Source of the DNA: an uncultured Pirellulaceae bacterium
GTDB taxonomy: Bacteria > Planctomycetota > Planctomycetia > Pirellulales > Pirellulaceae
DNA: 7,937 bases
Assembly (NCBI GenBank): GCA_934255105.1
Contig: CAKQNH010000189.1
Location: 1-7,937, forward strand
Direction of reading: 5' to 3'
Both the position numbers and the translations under genes were made by a program. This document shows positions 1-6,332 of the stretch, in pieces. Under the pieces are notes generated by a model that saw only the letters and a list, made by a program, of their open reading frames with translations, did not search any database and was not told the origin of the DNA. Numbering within the stretch: the first letter of the stretch is position 1; each line of letters starts with the position of its first letter.

Positions 1-655
1 CGCGATGGCCGCGCATCGAAGCCAAGATCATGGCTTGGGCCAAATCGTCTCCATGAACAACCGAAAAACGCTCGTCGGTCAGCCCCGGCACCATGTGCAG
101 GTTCCAGCGGGCGATGCTTTGGAACATGTTCAGTCCATCGCGATCTGCCTCGCCCAACACGATGGGAGGCCGAATAATTGTCAGTGGAATATCGCTGGCC
201 AACGCGCGCGCTGCCTGCTCGCCAGCCAGCTTGCTATGGCCATAGTTGGAAACGGGATTTGTTCCGTCGGATTCAATGCGAGGCCGCCCGGCCAGTGCGG
301 GGCCGCCCGCCGCCAGAGACGAAACGTGAATCAAGACAGGTGGACTAGACTGATTGGCACAAGCCTCCGCGACGTTCCGCGCGCCTTCTCTATTGATGCG
401 TTCTAGATCGCGTCTGCGTAGCGATTTGGTCGCGCCGGCCAAATGGTACACGACGTCGATACCATCCAAGGCGTGCTTGAGCGAGTCTGCATCGGTCACG
501 TCGCCGATTACAAATCGTGGGTTACTTTCGATTAGCTGGCTGCGGTCGGAATGTTCGCGGACCAAGCAAGTAATCTCAACCCCCGAGTCTGCCAGCGCAC
601 GAACGAGGTGGCCGCCAATGAAACCACTCGCGCCGGTTACTAGAGCGTGAGTCAT
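1..655 (-). CDS. Extended short-chain dehydrogenase / NAD-dependent epimerase-dehydratase, 3' end outside window
   Basis: My own translation of the complement from ATG at 655 gives 218 open codons to the window edge, so the C-terminus is missing. It begins MTHALVTGASGFIGGHLV: a first beta strand followed by the Rossmann dinucleotide motif TGASGFIGG (residues 7-15). It continues with GDVTD (51-55, adenine side), YHLAGATK (70-77), the catalytic Ser region HVSS (110-113), the catalytic pair Y138-GHS-K142 and IRPP (161-164). These are classic extended-SDR features, as in UDP-sugar epimerases, dihydroflavonol reductase-like and 3beta-HSD-like enzymes. Such enzymes oxidise, reduce or epimerise a nucleotide-sugar or similar small molecule in the cytoplasm using NAD(P). 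The substrate cannot be told because the C-terminal substrate domain is mostly cut off. The start is supported by a Shine-Dalgarno TAGGAG 8 nt upstream. It lies 11 nt after trxC on the same strand, probably co-transcribed. Confidence 0.93.
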   Translation of the reverse strand, partial: MTHALVTGASGFIGGHLVRALADSGVEITCLVREHSDRSQLIESNPRFVIGDVTDADSLKHALDGIDVVYHLAGATKSLRRRDLERINREGARNVAEACANQSSPPVLIHVSSLAAGGPALAGRPRIESDGTNPVSNYGHSKLAGEQAARALASDIPLTIIRPPIVLGEADRDGLNMFQSIARWNLHMVPGLTDERFSVVHGDDLAQAMILASMRGHR

Positions 656-663
656 TGCGAATT

Positions 664-669
664 CTCCTA
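664..669 (-). promoter_or_regulatory. Ribosome binding site of the dehydrogenase gene, overlapping the trxC stop
   Basis: On the minus strand TAGGAG ends 8 nt before the ATG at 655. Its first three bases are the TAG stop of the upstream thioredoxin gene. This fixes the start codon of the dehydrogenase and suggests translational coupling of the two genes. Confidence 0.7.
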
Positions 670-1092
670 AATACTGTTTTGACGAACCCACTGCACGATT
701 TGAGAAGTGCTCATGGCGCCCGATTGGCGACTGAGCTCACGACCTCGTCGGAATGCGATCACAGTTGGAATACCACTGATCCCGAAGGACGACGCGGTCT
801 GCGGTGACGCTTCCGTGTTGAGCTTGGCCAGCACGGCGGTCGCCATCAGCTCGCCAGCGGCCTGCTCGTATGCCGGTGCCATAGTGCGGCAGGGACCACA
901 CCAAGGAGCCCAGAAATCTACCACGACGGGTAGATCGCTTCGCTCAACGAACTTGGCGAAGGTGGTATCGCTGAGCTCAATTGCTGCGGAGGGGAGCAAA
1001 CCTGTCTTGCACTTTCCGCAAATTGGCCCCTCGCTCAAGCGCGCGTCGGGGACGCGGTTGGCCGCAAAGCACTGTGGACATACAACCTGCAT
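667..1092 (-). CDS. trxC: Thioredoxin 2 (TrxC-type, N-terminal zinc ribbon)
   Basis: A 141-aa cytoplasmic thiol-disulfide oxidoreductase that reduces protein disulfides and is itself reduced by thioredoxin reductase. The length matches E. coli TrxC (139 aa). The N-terminus carries two CxxC pairs, C5-PQ-C8 and C25-GK-C28, which in the TrxC family bind zinc and tune redox behaviour. The thioredoxin fold follows, with VVVDFWAPWCGPC (57-68). The active site is W64-C65-G66-P67-C68 and the conserved cis-proline is P109 in GIPT. All catalytic and zinc ligands are present, so it should be functional. The start is the only ATG that keeps the first CxxC; a purine run (AAAGGGCGAG) precedes it by a few bases. 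It is the first gene of a minus-strand pair with the downstream dehydrogenase and is divergent from the DUF4058 gene. No clear minus-strand promoter was found. In other bacteria trxC responds to oxidative stress, but no such operator is visible here. Confidence 0.95.
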   Translation of the reverse strand: MQVVCPQCFAANRVPDARLSEGPICGKCKTGLLPSAAIELSDTTFAKFVERSDLPVVVDFWAPWCGPCRTMAPAYEQAAGELMATAVLAKLNTEASPQTASSFGISGIPTVIAFRRGRELSRQSGAMSTSQIVQWVRQNSI

Positions 1093-1155
1093 TGACTCGC
1101 CCTTTCGGTCTCACCGGAAAACTCAAATTGCTCTAATTTCGCTCGCTAAAGCCTG

Positions 1156-1227
1156 CTGCCGGTCTGTGCAAGGCACAATCTGACACGATCCCTAAAGAAC
1201 TCCGGCAGGCAGCAAATAGCGTGCCTT
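1156..1227. repeat. Nested inverted repeats in the trxC/DUF4058 divergent intergenic region
   Basis: CTGCCGG (1156-1162) is complementary to CCGGCAG (1202-1208). Inside this pair lies a perfect small hairpin, TGTGC-aag-GCACA (1165-1177). AAGGCAC (1170-1176) can alternatively pair with GTGCCTT (1221-1227). These are visible self-complementarities in the leader region of the thioredoxin operon. Whether they form an RNA structure, an operator or only chance symmetry cannot be decided from one sequence. Confidence 0.35.
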
Positions 1228-1254
1228 ATGGTAGGATTAAGTCCCCTGACGGGT

Positions 1255-1283
1255 TTGGCTCGACCGTTCGGAGAAGATACAAT
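1255..1283 (+). promoter_or_regulatory. Putative sigma-70-type promoter for the DUF4058 gene
   Basis: TTGGCT (1255-1260, 4 of 6 consensus) and TACAAT (1278-1283, 5 of 6) are separated by exactly 17 bp. They would start transcription near 1290, giving a leader of about 35 nt before the ATG at 1325. This is pattern matching only. Confidence 0.5.
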
Positions 1284-1324
1284 GTAAGCACATAGACGCC
1301 AGCGAACCAACGAAAGTCGTCAGC

Positions 1325-2116
1325 ATGCCAAGTCCATTTCCTGGATTTGATCCGTTCTTGGAAACCCCCGCCTTCTGGTCAGATTTTCACGCAACTTTCA
1401 TCAACTATTGGCGTGAAGCGATCGCCGATGCGTTGCCAGGCGATTATGAAGCCGGCATCGGTGAGCGTGTGTACCTGATCGAACACGATCCCAACAGCCG
1501 TAAACTTGTGTTTCCCGATGTGACCGTCACGCAAAGCGACGAACGCAGGCAGGTTTTCAGTCAGAAAACCGTTGCGACTTTGGAGCCCGTGACGATTCCG
1601 TTGACGATTCTTGAAGGCCCCAAAGAAACGTACATTGAGATCATTCACCGTTCCGATCGAATGCTAATAACGACCTTGGAGCTACTTTCTCCAGCCAACA
1701 AGAACCAACCGGGCCGAACAGAATACCTCGCCAAACGCAACGCTTTGTTGCACCAACCCGTCCATCTGGTCGAACTGGATCTACTGCGTGGTGGACAGCG
1801 ATTGCCGTTGACACAGCCGCTGCCTGTCGGCGATGGTTATTATCTAGTTTCACGAGCCGAACAACGACCCGATTGCCAAGTCTACGCTTGGCCACTAGCT
1901 CACCAATTGCCCACTTTGCCGGTTCCCTTGCGTGCTCCCGATCCAGATTTGCTGATCGACCTGAATGAGGTTTTCAATACGGCCTACGACCGCGGCCGTT
2001 TTCGGCGTCGTATCGACTACCTTGGCTCGTTGCCCGCGCATCTAATCGAAAGCGAACAATCCTGGGCGAAGAGCTTGATTCAGTCTATCGACCGCTCCGG
2101 GGACATCTCACTTTGA
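1325..2116 (+). CDS. DUF4058 family protein
   Basis: A 263-aa protein matching DUF4058, a family I know from cyanobacteria and planctomycetes and without an established function. The opening MPSPFPGFDPFLE followed by W18-x-x-FH and a DALPGDY stretch is the family signature, and the length is typical as far as I recall. The core contains FPDVTV (63-68), then LELLSPANK (118-126) and HLVELDLLRGG (147-157), and YAW (187-189) begins the C-terminal part. The PDV...(E)LLSP-x-NK pattern resembles the Uma2/DUF820 group of PD-(D/E)xK nuclease-like proteins, with D65, E119 and K126 as the candidate triad. That link is my inference, not an established assignment. No signal peptide or membrane segment is seen, so it is probably cytoplasmic. 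It appears monocistronic, with a promoter candidate at 1255-1283 and no strong Shine-Dalgarno. Confidence 0.9.
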   Translation: MPSPFPGFDPFLETPAFWSDFHATFINYWREAIADALPGDYEAGIGERVYLIEHDPNSRKLVFPDVTVTQSDERRQVFSQKTVATLEPVTIPLTILEGPKETYIEIIHRSDRMLITTLELLSPANKNQPGRTEYLAKRNALLHQPVHLVELDLLRGGQRLPLTQPLPVGDGYYLVSRAEQRPDCQVYAWPLAHQLPTLPVPLRAPDPDLLIDLNEVFNTAYDRGRFRRRIDYLGSLPAHLIESEQSWAKSLIQSIDRSGDISL

Positions 2117-2209
2117 AGAGGAAACCGCGATTGAGAGCACGTTTTCGCTAAAAATCTCGTAAGACCGCCGTCAAAGTACATTGCCCCCTGCATGGCCACA
2201 AGCAACTTC

Positions 2210-2218
2210 TGGTATGAT
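2210..2218 (+). promoter_or_regulatory. Extended -10 promoter candidate for the cold-shock gene
   Basis: TGGTATGAT matches the extended -10 (TGn followed by a TATAAT-like hexamer, TATGAT, 5 of 6). No good -35 lies 16-18 bp upstream, which is usual for extended -10 promoters. The predicted leader is roughly 70 nt to the ATG at 2295. Long leaders are common for cold-shock genes, but this one is shorter than that of E. coli cspA and no cold-shock box was recognised. Confidence 0.45.
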
Positions 2219-2294
2219 AGGCACCGCAGTCGCCTGGCTCGGGACAATCTCGGGTAAGTAGACGCTGCGTCAAAAGTTTTTAATTGGATGGATC

Positions 2295-2495
2295 ATGGCT
2301 GAAGGTACTATTAAGCGACTCACCGACAAAGGTTTCGGGTTTATCGATGTTGGCAGCGGCAAGGACTTGTTCTTCCACTCCTCAAATGTCGTAGGCGTGA
2401 GTTACGACGAACTCCGCGAAGGGCAAACAGTTACATTTACTGAGGCACGTACAGAAAAAGGCCTGTGCGCCGAAAACGTCCAAGTGGCACGCTAA
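2295..2495 (+). CDS. Cold-shock domain protein (CspA family)
   Basis: A 66-aa single cold-shock domain, the full normal length for the family. It opens MAEGTIKRLTDKGFGFI, contains the RNP1-type motif K12-GFGFI and the RNP2-type LFFH (25-28), and ends with the conserved GLCAENVQV strand. Such proteins form a five-strand beta barrel that binds single-stranded RNA or DNA through the aromatics of RNP1 and RNP2. They melt mRNA structure as chaperones in the cytoplasm. The usual W-F-N near residue 9 is replaced by R8-L9-T10, as in some Csps outside the enterobacterial group. It stands alone, with an extended -10 upstream and a hairpin 53 nt after its stop. Only a weak GGATGG precedes the start. The number of csp paralogues in the genome is unknown, so no letter is assigned. 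Confidence 0.95.
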   Translation: MAEGTIKRLTDKGFGFIDVGSGKDLFFHSSNVVGVSYDELREGQTVTFTEARTEKGLCAENVQVAR

Positions 2496-2547
2496 TCAGC
2501 GGATTTTTCGTTCGGATTCCATTTCGATTGCTCTGCGCAGCGAGATT

Positions 2548-2565
2548 GAGCGACTTCGGTCGCTC
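2548..2565 (+). terminator. UUCG-capped hairpin after the cold-shock gene, probable terminator
   Basis: GAGCGAC-TTCG-GTCGCTC is a perfect 7-bp stem closed by a cUUCGg tetraloop, 53 nt after the csp stop, but followed only by TATT. A second GTCGCTC at 2584-2590 followed by TTTCTTC could pair with the same left arm and gives a better U-rich tail. Termination is inferred from position and shape. Confidence 0.5.
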
Positions 2566-2937
2566 TATTCCGAGCGGAGACCAGTCGCTCTTTCTTCAGC
2601 CGGTGCAGCAAGGACCGGCGGAGCGATCCACGGCCAGACGCAGTGGGCGTGATGAACCCAGCGACAGCCGGCAAGCCGCATCGCACCGATCGAAGTGCGA
2701 ACTCTCTCTTCCGGAAAACTCTCTCCCCCGGCTATGTCCCATTTAGGCGGTTTCTATCAAGCAGGCAAAGCAGCAGCGGTGGAACCAAAATCCAAAGTGA
2801 AGCAAAGCGAAGACTAGTCATAGAGGTTTCTGCGAGGCATTTCGGCCAAATAGTGAAATGAACAACAGCCTACTCCTACTGCAACCGCCGGATAGAATGC
2901 CCGCCCGACTATTAGGTCAAGCCGATTGGCACTCCGT
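2566..2937. other. Intergenic stretch without a convincing gene
   Basis: Several short open frames exist on both strands but none has recognisable domains or a start signal. What it does hold is the second GTCGCTC arm (2584-2590) and an imperfect direct repeat: AACTCTCTCTTCCGG (2700-2714) and AACTCTCTCCCCCGG (2717-2731), 13 of 15 identical, period 17. The left member of a diverged 42-bp repeat pair (2869-2910) is also here. Confidence 0.6.
2869..2910 (-). repeat. Diverged repeat, copy 2 of a pair
   Basis: Matches 3198-3239 without gaps at 31 of 42 positions by my hand alignment, same orientation. On the minus strand both copies start around CGGGCGG, share CTATCC and end in TAGG. Translated in the matching frame this copy gives RAFYPAVAVGVGCCSF, against RRIYPAVVVGIGTYSF in the other. 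The peptide-level likeness suggests remnants of a duplicated short coding segment or copies of a repeat family. Confidence 0.5.
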
Positions 2938-3153
2938 TCATTTGGGCAAGAGCTGACTAACTCTTCCGCCCGTGGAGAAGTAGGAAAGCGTCCCGGCAAT
3001 AACGATGCAAGCGATTGCGCCTGTCAGGAGTATCGCCCAAGCTGAGGACGGCAATAGCTCTCGGATAGCGAGGTGCGTTGCTCCAATCACGATACCGAGC
3101 CCAAACCCGACGATGGTCAGTCGGGAAACGCTGTAGTCTTTGATTGATCTCAT
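2938..3153 (-). CDS. Hypothetical small membrane protein with two predicted helices
   Basis: A 71-aa frame starting MRSIKDYSVSRLTIVGFG. I recognise no family. Two hydrophobic stretches are obvious: LTIVGFGLGIVIGATHLAI (about 12-30) and WAILLTGAIACIVIAGTLSYF (about 39-59). They are joined by the short loop RELLPSSA and flanked by a basic N-terminus, so a helical hairpin in the inner membrane is the natural reading. Codon choice looks ordinary for the neighbourhood. Against it: no Shine-Dalgarno precedes the ATG, and a longer overlapping frame (2957-3316) covers the same DNA. The downstream end abuts one copy of a diverged 42-bp repeat and the upstream end follows the other, so the gene may be part of a mobile or duplicated unit. 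The function is unknown. Confidence 0.45.
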   Translation of the reverse strand: MRSIKDYSVSRLTIVGFGLGIVIGATHLAIRELLPSSAWAILLTGAIACIVIAGTLSYFSTGGRVSQLLPK

Positions 3154-3197
3154 AATTTATTTGCGTCTGGTAGTAGCCGAAGCCGAACGAATAGGTA

Positions 3198-3239
3198 CCT
3201 ATCCCAACGACAACAGCAGGATAGATTCTCCGCCCGCCT
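3198..3239 (-). repeat. Diverged repeat, copy 1 of a pair
   Basis: Partner of 2869-2910, offset 329 bp, same orientation, 31 of 42 identical by hand alignment. The minus-strand translation here is RRIYPAVVVGIGTYSF. It lies just upstream of the small membrane protein start at 3153, and its partner lies just downstream of that frame. Confidence 0.5.
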
Positions 3240-3293
3240 GAGACGCTTGGCTCCGCACACTCGATGCGGATAGTAATGAACCGGCGCCTGCTG

Positions 3294-3348
3294 TGAGCCA
3301 GTCTAACGTATCGCACGAGGGGTTGGCAAGCTTTTTAGTGGACACCAC
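3294..3348 (+). repeat. Dispersed intergenic repeat, copy A
   Basis: The first 21 bp (TGAGCCAG...ATCGC, 3294-3314) are identical to 7646-7666. TGGACACCAC (3339-3348) is identical to 7691-7700 at exactly the same spacing. Overall 44 of 55 positions match with no gap. Similarity seems to continue downstream into a decayed hairpin (3389-3401, ending CCGTTTT) that corresponds to the intact hairpins at 7726-7744. It is a copy of a short non-coding repeat family. Confidence 0.75.
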
Positions 3349-3487
3349 AGTTGCTCAGCAGAGAATTGAATTCTGGTGTAAATAGAAAGGTCCCAACGAC
3401 CGTTTTGGCGAGCAGCAGATAGCGGCCGACAGCCACTGCAGTCGCAATTAGTAAAGCGCCTTGGTGGAGGAGATACTTCTGAGCCAT

Positions 3488-3515
3488 TGTCTTAGCTCGC
3501 GTGTCTTAGCTCGCG
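3488..3515 (+). repeat. Perfect 14-bp tandem duplication upstream of the sulfatase
   Basis: TGTCTTAGCTCGCG occurs twice head to tail (3488-3501 and 3502-3515), 22 bp before the sulfatase ATG. It may be a recent slippage duplication or a paired binding site. Confidence 0.8.
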
Positions 3516-3537
3516 GAAAGAACAAATTAACCACAGG

Positions 3538-4194
3538 ATGAAAAATCTGATGCGAAAGATCCTCGCGATTTCACTCCTCTTTTTTTCAGTTGCCGCGGGC
3601 CTCGTGTCTGCTGCTGAGCGGCCCAACGTGGTTTTCATTCTGACTGACGACCAACGCGCCGAAGCTTTGAGTTGCATGGGGCATCCGTACTTGCAGACAC
3701 CACGCATCGACCAGCTCGCCAGTGAAGGCGTGCTGTTCAAGAGCCACTTCTGCACGACGTCGCTGTGTTCGCCCAGCCGCGCGTCCATTCTGGGCGGTCT
3801 GTACGCCCATTCCCACGGCGTCGTCAACAATTTCACCGACTACCCGCAGGAACTGCCCACCTTCCCTCGGCAACTGCAACGCGAAGGCTACACCACGGCC
3901 TATATCGGCAAGTGGCACATGGGTGAAGACGATGATAGCAAACGCCCCGGTTTCGACCACTTCATCACTCATCGTGGACAAGGCGCCTACTTCGATACGG
4001 AGTTCCGCGAGAACAACGGCGAACGCAAAGTCGTCCCCGGCTACTACACGACCGTCGTTACCGACATGGCGCTCGACTGGATGCAAAACAAGGACAACGA
4101 CAAGCCGTTTCTACTGATGTTGGGACACAAAGCTCCCCACAGCTTTTACTTTCCCGAGGAGAAATGCGAACACGTTTTCGGTCGCCGCGGATGA
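3538..4194 (+). pseudogene. Truncated secreted sulfatase (type I, Cys-type), C-terminal half missing
   Basis: The 218-aa frame is the front half of a type I sulfatase; intact members usually have 450-550 aa. Residues 1-26 are a signal peptide (basic start, [17 protein letters not shown], cut near AAE). Then come [13 protein letters not shown] with metal ligands D37 and D38, and the formylglycine signature C77-SPSR-81, where C77 would be converted to formylglycine by a maturase. GKWHMG follows (K125, H127), then [12 protein letters not shown] (196-207) with H201. The frame follows the family up to KCEHVF and then ends in unrelated GRRG-stop. The later metal ligands (the S-D-H/N-G region), the late lysine and the C-terminal subdomain are absent, so hydrolysis of sulfate esters, probably of algal or other sulfated polysaccharides, is unlikely. 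The break coincides with the end of the opposing G8 gene. The start at 3538 is the longest; M5 at 3550 is equally possible because AGGATG sits about 9 nt before it. Confidence 0.85.
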
Positions 4195-6323
4195 TGCGTT
4201 TGAGAAGAATTGTCCGCTGCCAAGCGATGCGGCGTGTGCTCGACGTTGCCAGCGTCGTCGATCGCAAAGGCTTTTAACTCCACCAGCGCAGCACTAGGCA
4301 CGATCGCTTCCCACTCGGCGAAATCATCGCGCAGCGAGCGCGCGGCTATCCCCCCCACCTCCACGCTCGTGATCTTGCCGTTGTCCATCGCAGTGCCGCG
4401 AACTGTCGCTTGATCGTCATCGATGGGGGCGACCTGTGTGATGATCGTCAATGGCGGAGACTTGTCTTGATAGCGATAATTGGGATAGCTTGCTTGCTGC
4501 TCGCCCATCTCAATGCCGGGCCCATAGCCACCCATGGGAAAGAAGATGGCATGCGAGTGGATTTGTCGAAACGATAAGCCATCATATTGATGCAGATCCA
4601 TGACGCTGCGCCAGATCCCATAGTTGCAATCGTAAAAGTCCATGCCGACGACCTTCACTGCTGGACAATAGGTATGAAATCCCCAATGCGTGTCCCACGC
4701 CTTGAACCGCTCGATAACCAGCGGACCATCGGCGGAGGGACCGATACCCGAGGTCGTGCCCGAGATGGAGTCGGCGGATGACTCACGCGATCGCTGGTCG
4801 CCAAACTGCTGATAGGTCAAGCCACGGATACCACCCAAATTCAACCCAAAGCGGCGCTGAGTATGCGCCTCGTTGTCCGCAAAGCGAATGAACGGCAACG
4901 TGCGAATGTCCAACTGTTGGCGAGTTCCATCAGTCGCTAAGATACGCAATCGCGGATCGAAGGTCTCGCTAGCCTCGGCTTCGAATCGAAACCCATGCTG
5001 ATCGCACTCTACCGATACATTTCTGGTAAAGGCGTTGAGGTTGTTGGCCCACCAGAAACCAGCCCCATCGTTTCTATCAAAAGGCAGGATCTGCTCAGGC
5101 AGTGGTCGACCCACTAGGGCCTGCACGGCCAGATTGCGGTCAAGCACATTATGAGTCTCTGTGCCGTCCTCTAAAAAGAAGCCGTGCCCGACACTCTGAT
5201 ACCCCACGCAATCCCGCACGACCAGGTATTGAGTCCCATGGATCGTGATCCAGCGATTGCCACTGTCCCAGACGGAAACGCCCAGCACACTGCTGCCACG
5301 CATCGACTGGCCTGCCAAGTGGTAATGGATTGGATATCGCCCCAACACACCCTCTTTTCCTAAGTGTCGGAATTCGGCGTAGCTGATCGACCCTCGGGAA
5401 CCATGGTGATACATCGTATGGCCGCGCTGGACGTCGGGTTCGGCCGATTCAATCACCACATTGCGGCTCAGATTGGCAACCTCTCCACTATACTCCCCGC
5501 CGCGATGCGTCAGCCCCAGCGGTTGGTCAATCGTCAAGCGCTGCTGCGATCCGGCAGCCATCGACATGCCGGATGATGAGTCCGGCGGGCTAGCTAAAAA
5601 GCGGACTTCTGAAGATGGCGCGTCGCTGACATGTTCGGTCTGAACGCCGGCGATCGGTTCTTGTCGCGCAGTGCCAGTGACCAGTATGCGATCTCCTGCG
5701 CGCCAGTTGGTAACCGCGTCACTGAGGAACAAACGTGTTGCCCCTGCGTCTGCGGCACGCGAAAGTTTTACCCACGTGCGATTCATCGGCGCACCGTGGA
5801 TCTCCATGCGGCCACCGCAGCAAACGATCGCAGGCCAAGATTTTTGATCCACGCCTGGCGTGGGGTGCAAGCGTATCAAACAGCGATGCTCCGCCTGGAT
5901 CGGATGCTGTGAAGAGCCAACCCATAGCTCCGCCTGCGATGCGGCGGTGTGTGAGTTCGGATCATGACCATCGCAATCAAACCCCTCTTCGACAAAGCGG
6001 TCTCCAGCTTCGATTCGGATCAATCCGACCTCTAAACGGGTGTCCATATCGGTGCGAAATCGCAGCACCCCCGAGACGTGAACCGCGCGTAGGATCGTGG
6101 TGGAATCGACATCATAGACGACTTGGTGGTCGGAGCGGATCAGCACCGAGTCGCCAGCGGCGGGCAATCGCTCTCCCAGCCAAGTGGATGGAGAACTCCA
6201 GTTGCCATCGGACTTCGATTCGATCGCTGATGCGGTTGCCACCGATTCGTCAGTCGCCGCAGTCAATTGCAGCGACAGGGCCAGCAGACTAAGCAACAGG
6301 AACGGAGAGTTTGGATTCAACAT
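4146..6323 (-). CDS. Secreted G8-domain right-handed beta-helix protein, C-terminus altered
   Basis: A 725-aa protein. Residues 1-23 form a signal peptide ([15 protein letters not shown]), so it is exported. A G8 domain covers about 40-180: [21 protein letters not shown], then paired strands and conserved glycines. A parallel beta-helix follows at about 280-600. It includes [11 protein letters not shown] (328-338), [18 protein letters not shown] (352-369), [16 protein letters not shown] (379-394) and [10 protein letters not shown] (419-428). This order and these motifs resemble animal CEMIP (KIAA1199), TMEM2 and fibrocystin-L, the first two linked to hyaluronan breakdown. A role in binding or depolymerising an extracellular polysaccharide is inferred, not shown. 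Residues about 620-700 look like an Ig-like module ([18 protein letters not shown]). The last 10 or so residues ([10 protein letters not shown]) are antisense sulfatase sequence, so the natural C-terminus was replaced. No clear Shine-Dalgarno is seen. It lies 65 nt downstream of the DUF1559 gene on the same strand. Confidence 0.9.
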   Translation of the reverse strand: MLNPNSPFLLLSLLALSLQLTAATDESVATASAIESKSDGNWSSPSTWLGERLPAAGDSVLIRSDHQVVYDVDSTTILRAVHVSGVLRFRTDMDTRLEVGLIRIEAGDRFVEEGFDCDGHDPNSHTAASQAELWVGSSQHPIQAEHRCLIRLHPTPGVDQKSWPAIVCCGGRMEIHGAPMNRTWVKLSRAADAGATRLFLSDAVTNWRAGDRILVTGTARQEPIAGVQTEHVSDAPSSEVRFLASPPDSSSGMSMAAGSQQRLTIDQPLGLTHRGGEYSGEVANLSRNVVIESAEPDVQRGHTMYHHGSRGSISYAEFRHLGKEGVLGRYPIHYHLAGQSMRGSSVLGVSVWDSGNRWITIHGTQYLVVRDCVGYQSVGHGFFLEDGTETHNVLDRNLAVQALVGRPLPEQILPFDRNDGAGFWWANNLNAFTRNVSVECDQHGFRFEAEASETFDPRLRILATDGTRQQLDIRTLPFIRFADNEAHTQRRFGLNLGGIRGLTYQQFGDQRSRESSADSISGTTSGIGPSADGPLVIERFKAWDTHWGFHTYCPAVKVVGMDFYDCNYGIWRSVMDLHQYDGLSFRQIHSHAIFFPMGGYGPGIEMGEQQASYPNYRYQDKSPPLTIITQVAPIDDDQATVRGTAMDNGKITSVEVGGIAARSLRDDFAEWEAIVPSAALVELKAFAIDDAGNVEHTPHRLAADNSSQTHHPRRPKTCSHFSSGK

Positions 6324-6332
6324 TTGGGGACT

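Larger units (their letters stand above)
3154..3537. other. Repeat-bearing intergenic stretch upstream of the sulfatase
   Basis: No convincing gene. It contains copy 1 of the 42-bp repeat (3198-3239) and a 6-bp stem hairpin, TCCGCA-cactcga-TGCGGA (3252-3270). The dispersed repeat copy A (3294-3348) comes next, then a small hairpin GGTC-ccaac-GACC (3389-3401) followed by GTTTT. A perfect 14-bp tandem duplication lies at 3488-3515. A 50-codon hydrophobic open frame on the minus strand (3335-3487) is noted but not supported. Confidence 0.6.

Noticed and set aside
5..650. Plus-strand open frames 5-406 and 354-650
   Set aside because: They lie opposite a clear extended-SDR coding frame; their translations show no fold or start signal.
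707..1183. Plus-strand open frame opposite trxC
   Set aside because: Antisense shadow of a thioredoxin with all active-site residues; no domain in this frame.
2957..3316. 119-codon minus-strand frame overlapping the 71-aa membrane protein
   Set aside because: Starts inside the dispersed repeat, arginine-rich and of low complexity after the YPAVVVG segment. Only that segment has a counterpart, and it is reported as a repeat.
3335..3487. 50-codon hydrophobic minus-strand frame (starts MAQKYLLHQGALLIATAVAV)
   Set aside because: Could be a membrane peptide, but there is no ribosome site, it runs through the decayed hairpin and ends inside the dispersed repeat; chance is more likely.
3586..4086. 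Minus-strand 166-codon frame opposite the sulfatase
   Set aside because: Shadow of the sulfatase frame, which carries the C-SPSR motif and signal peptide.
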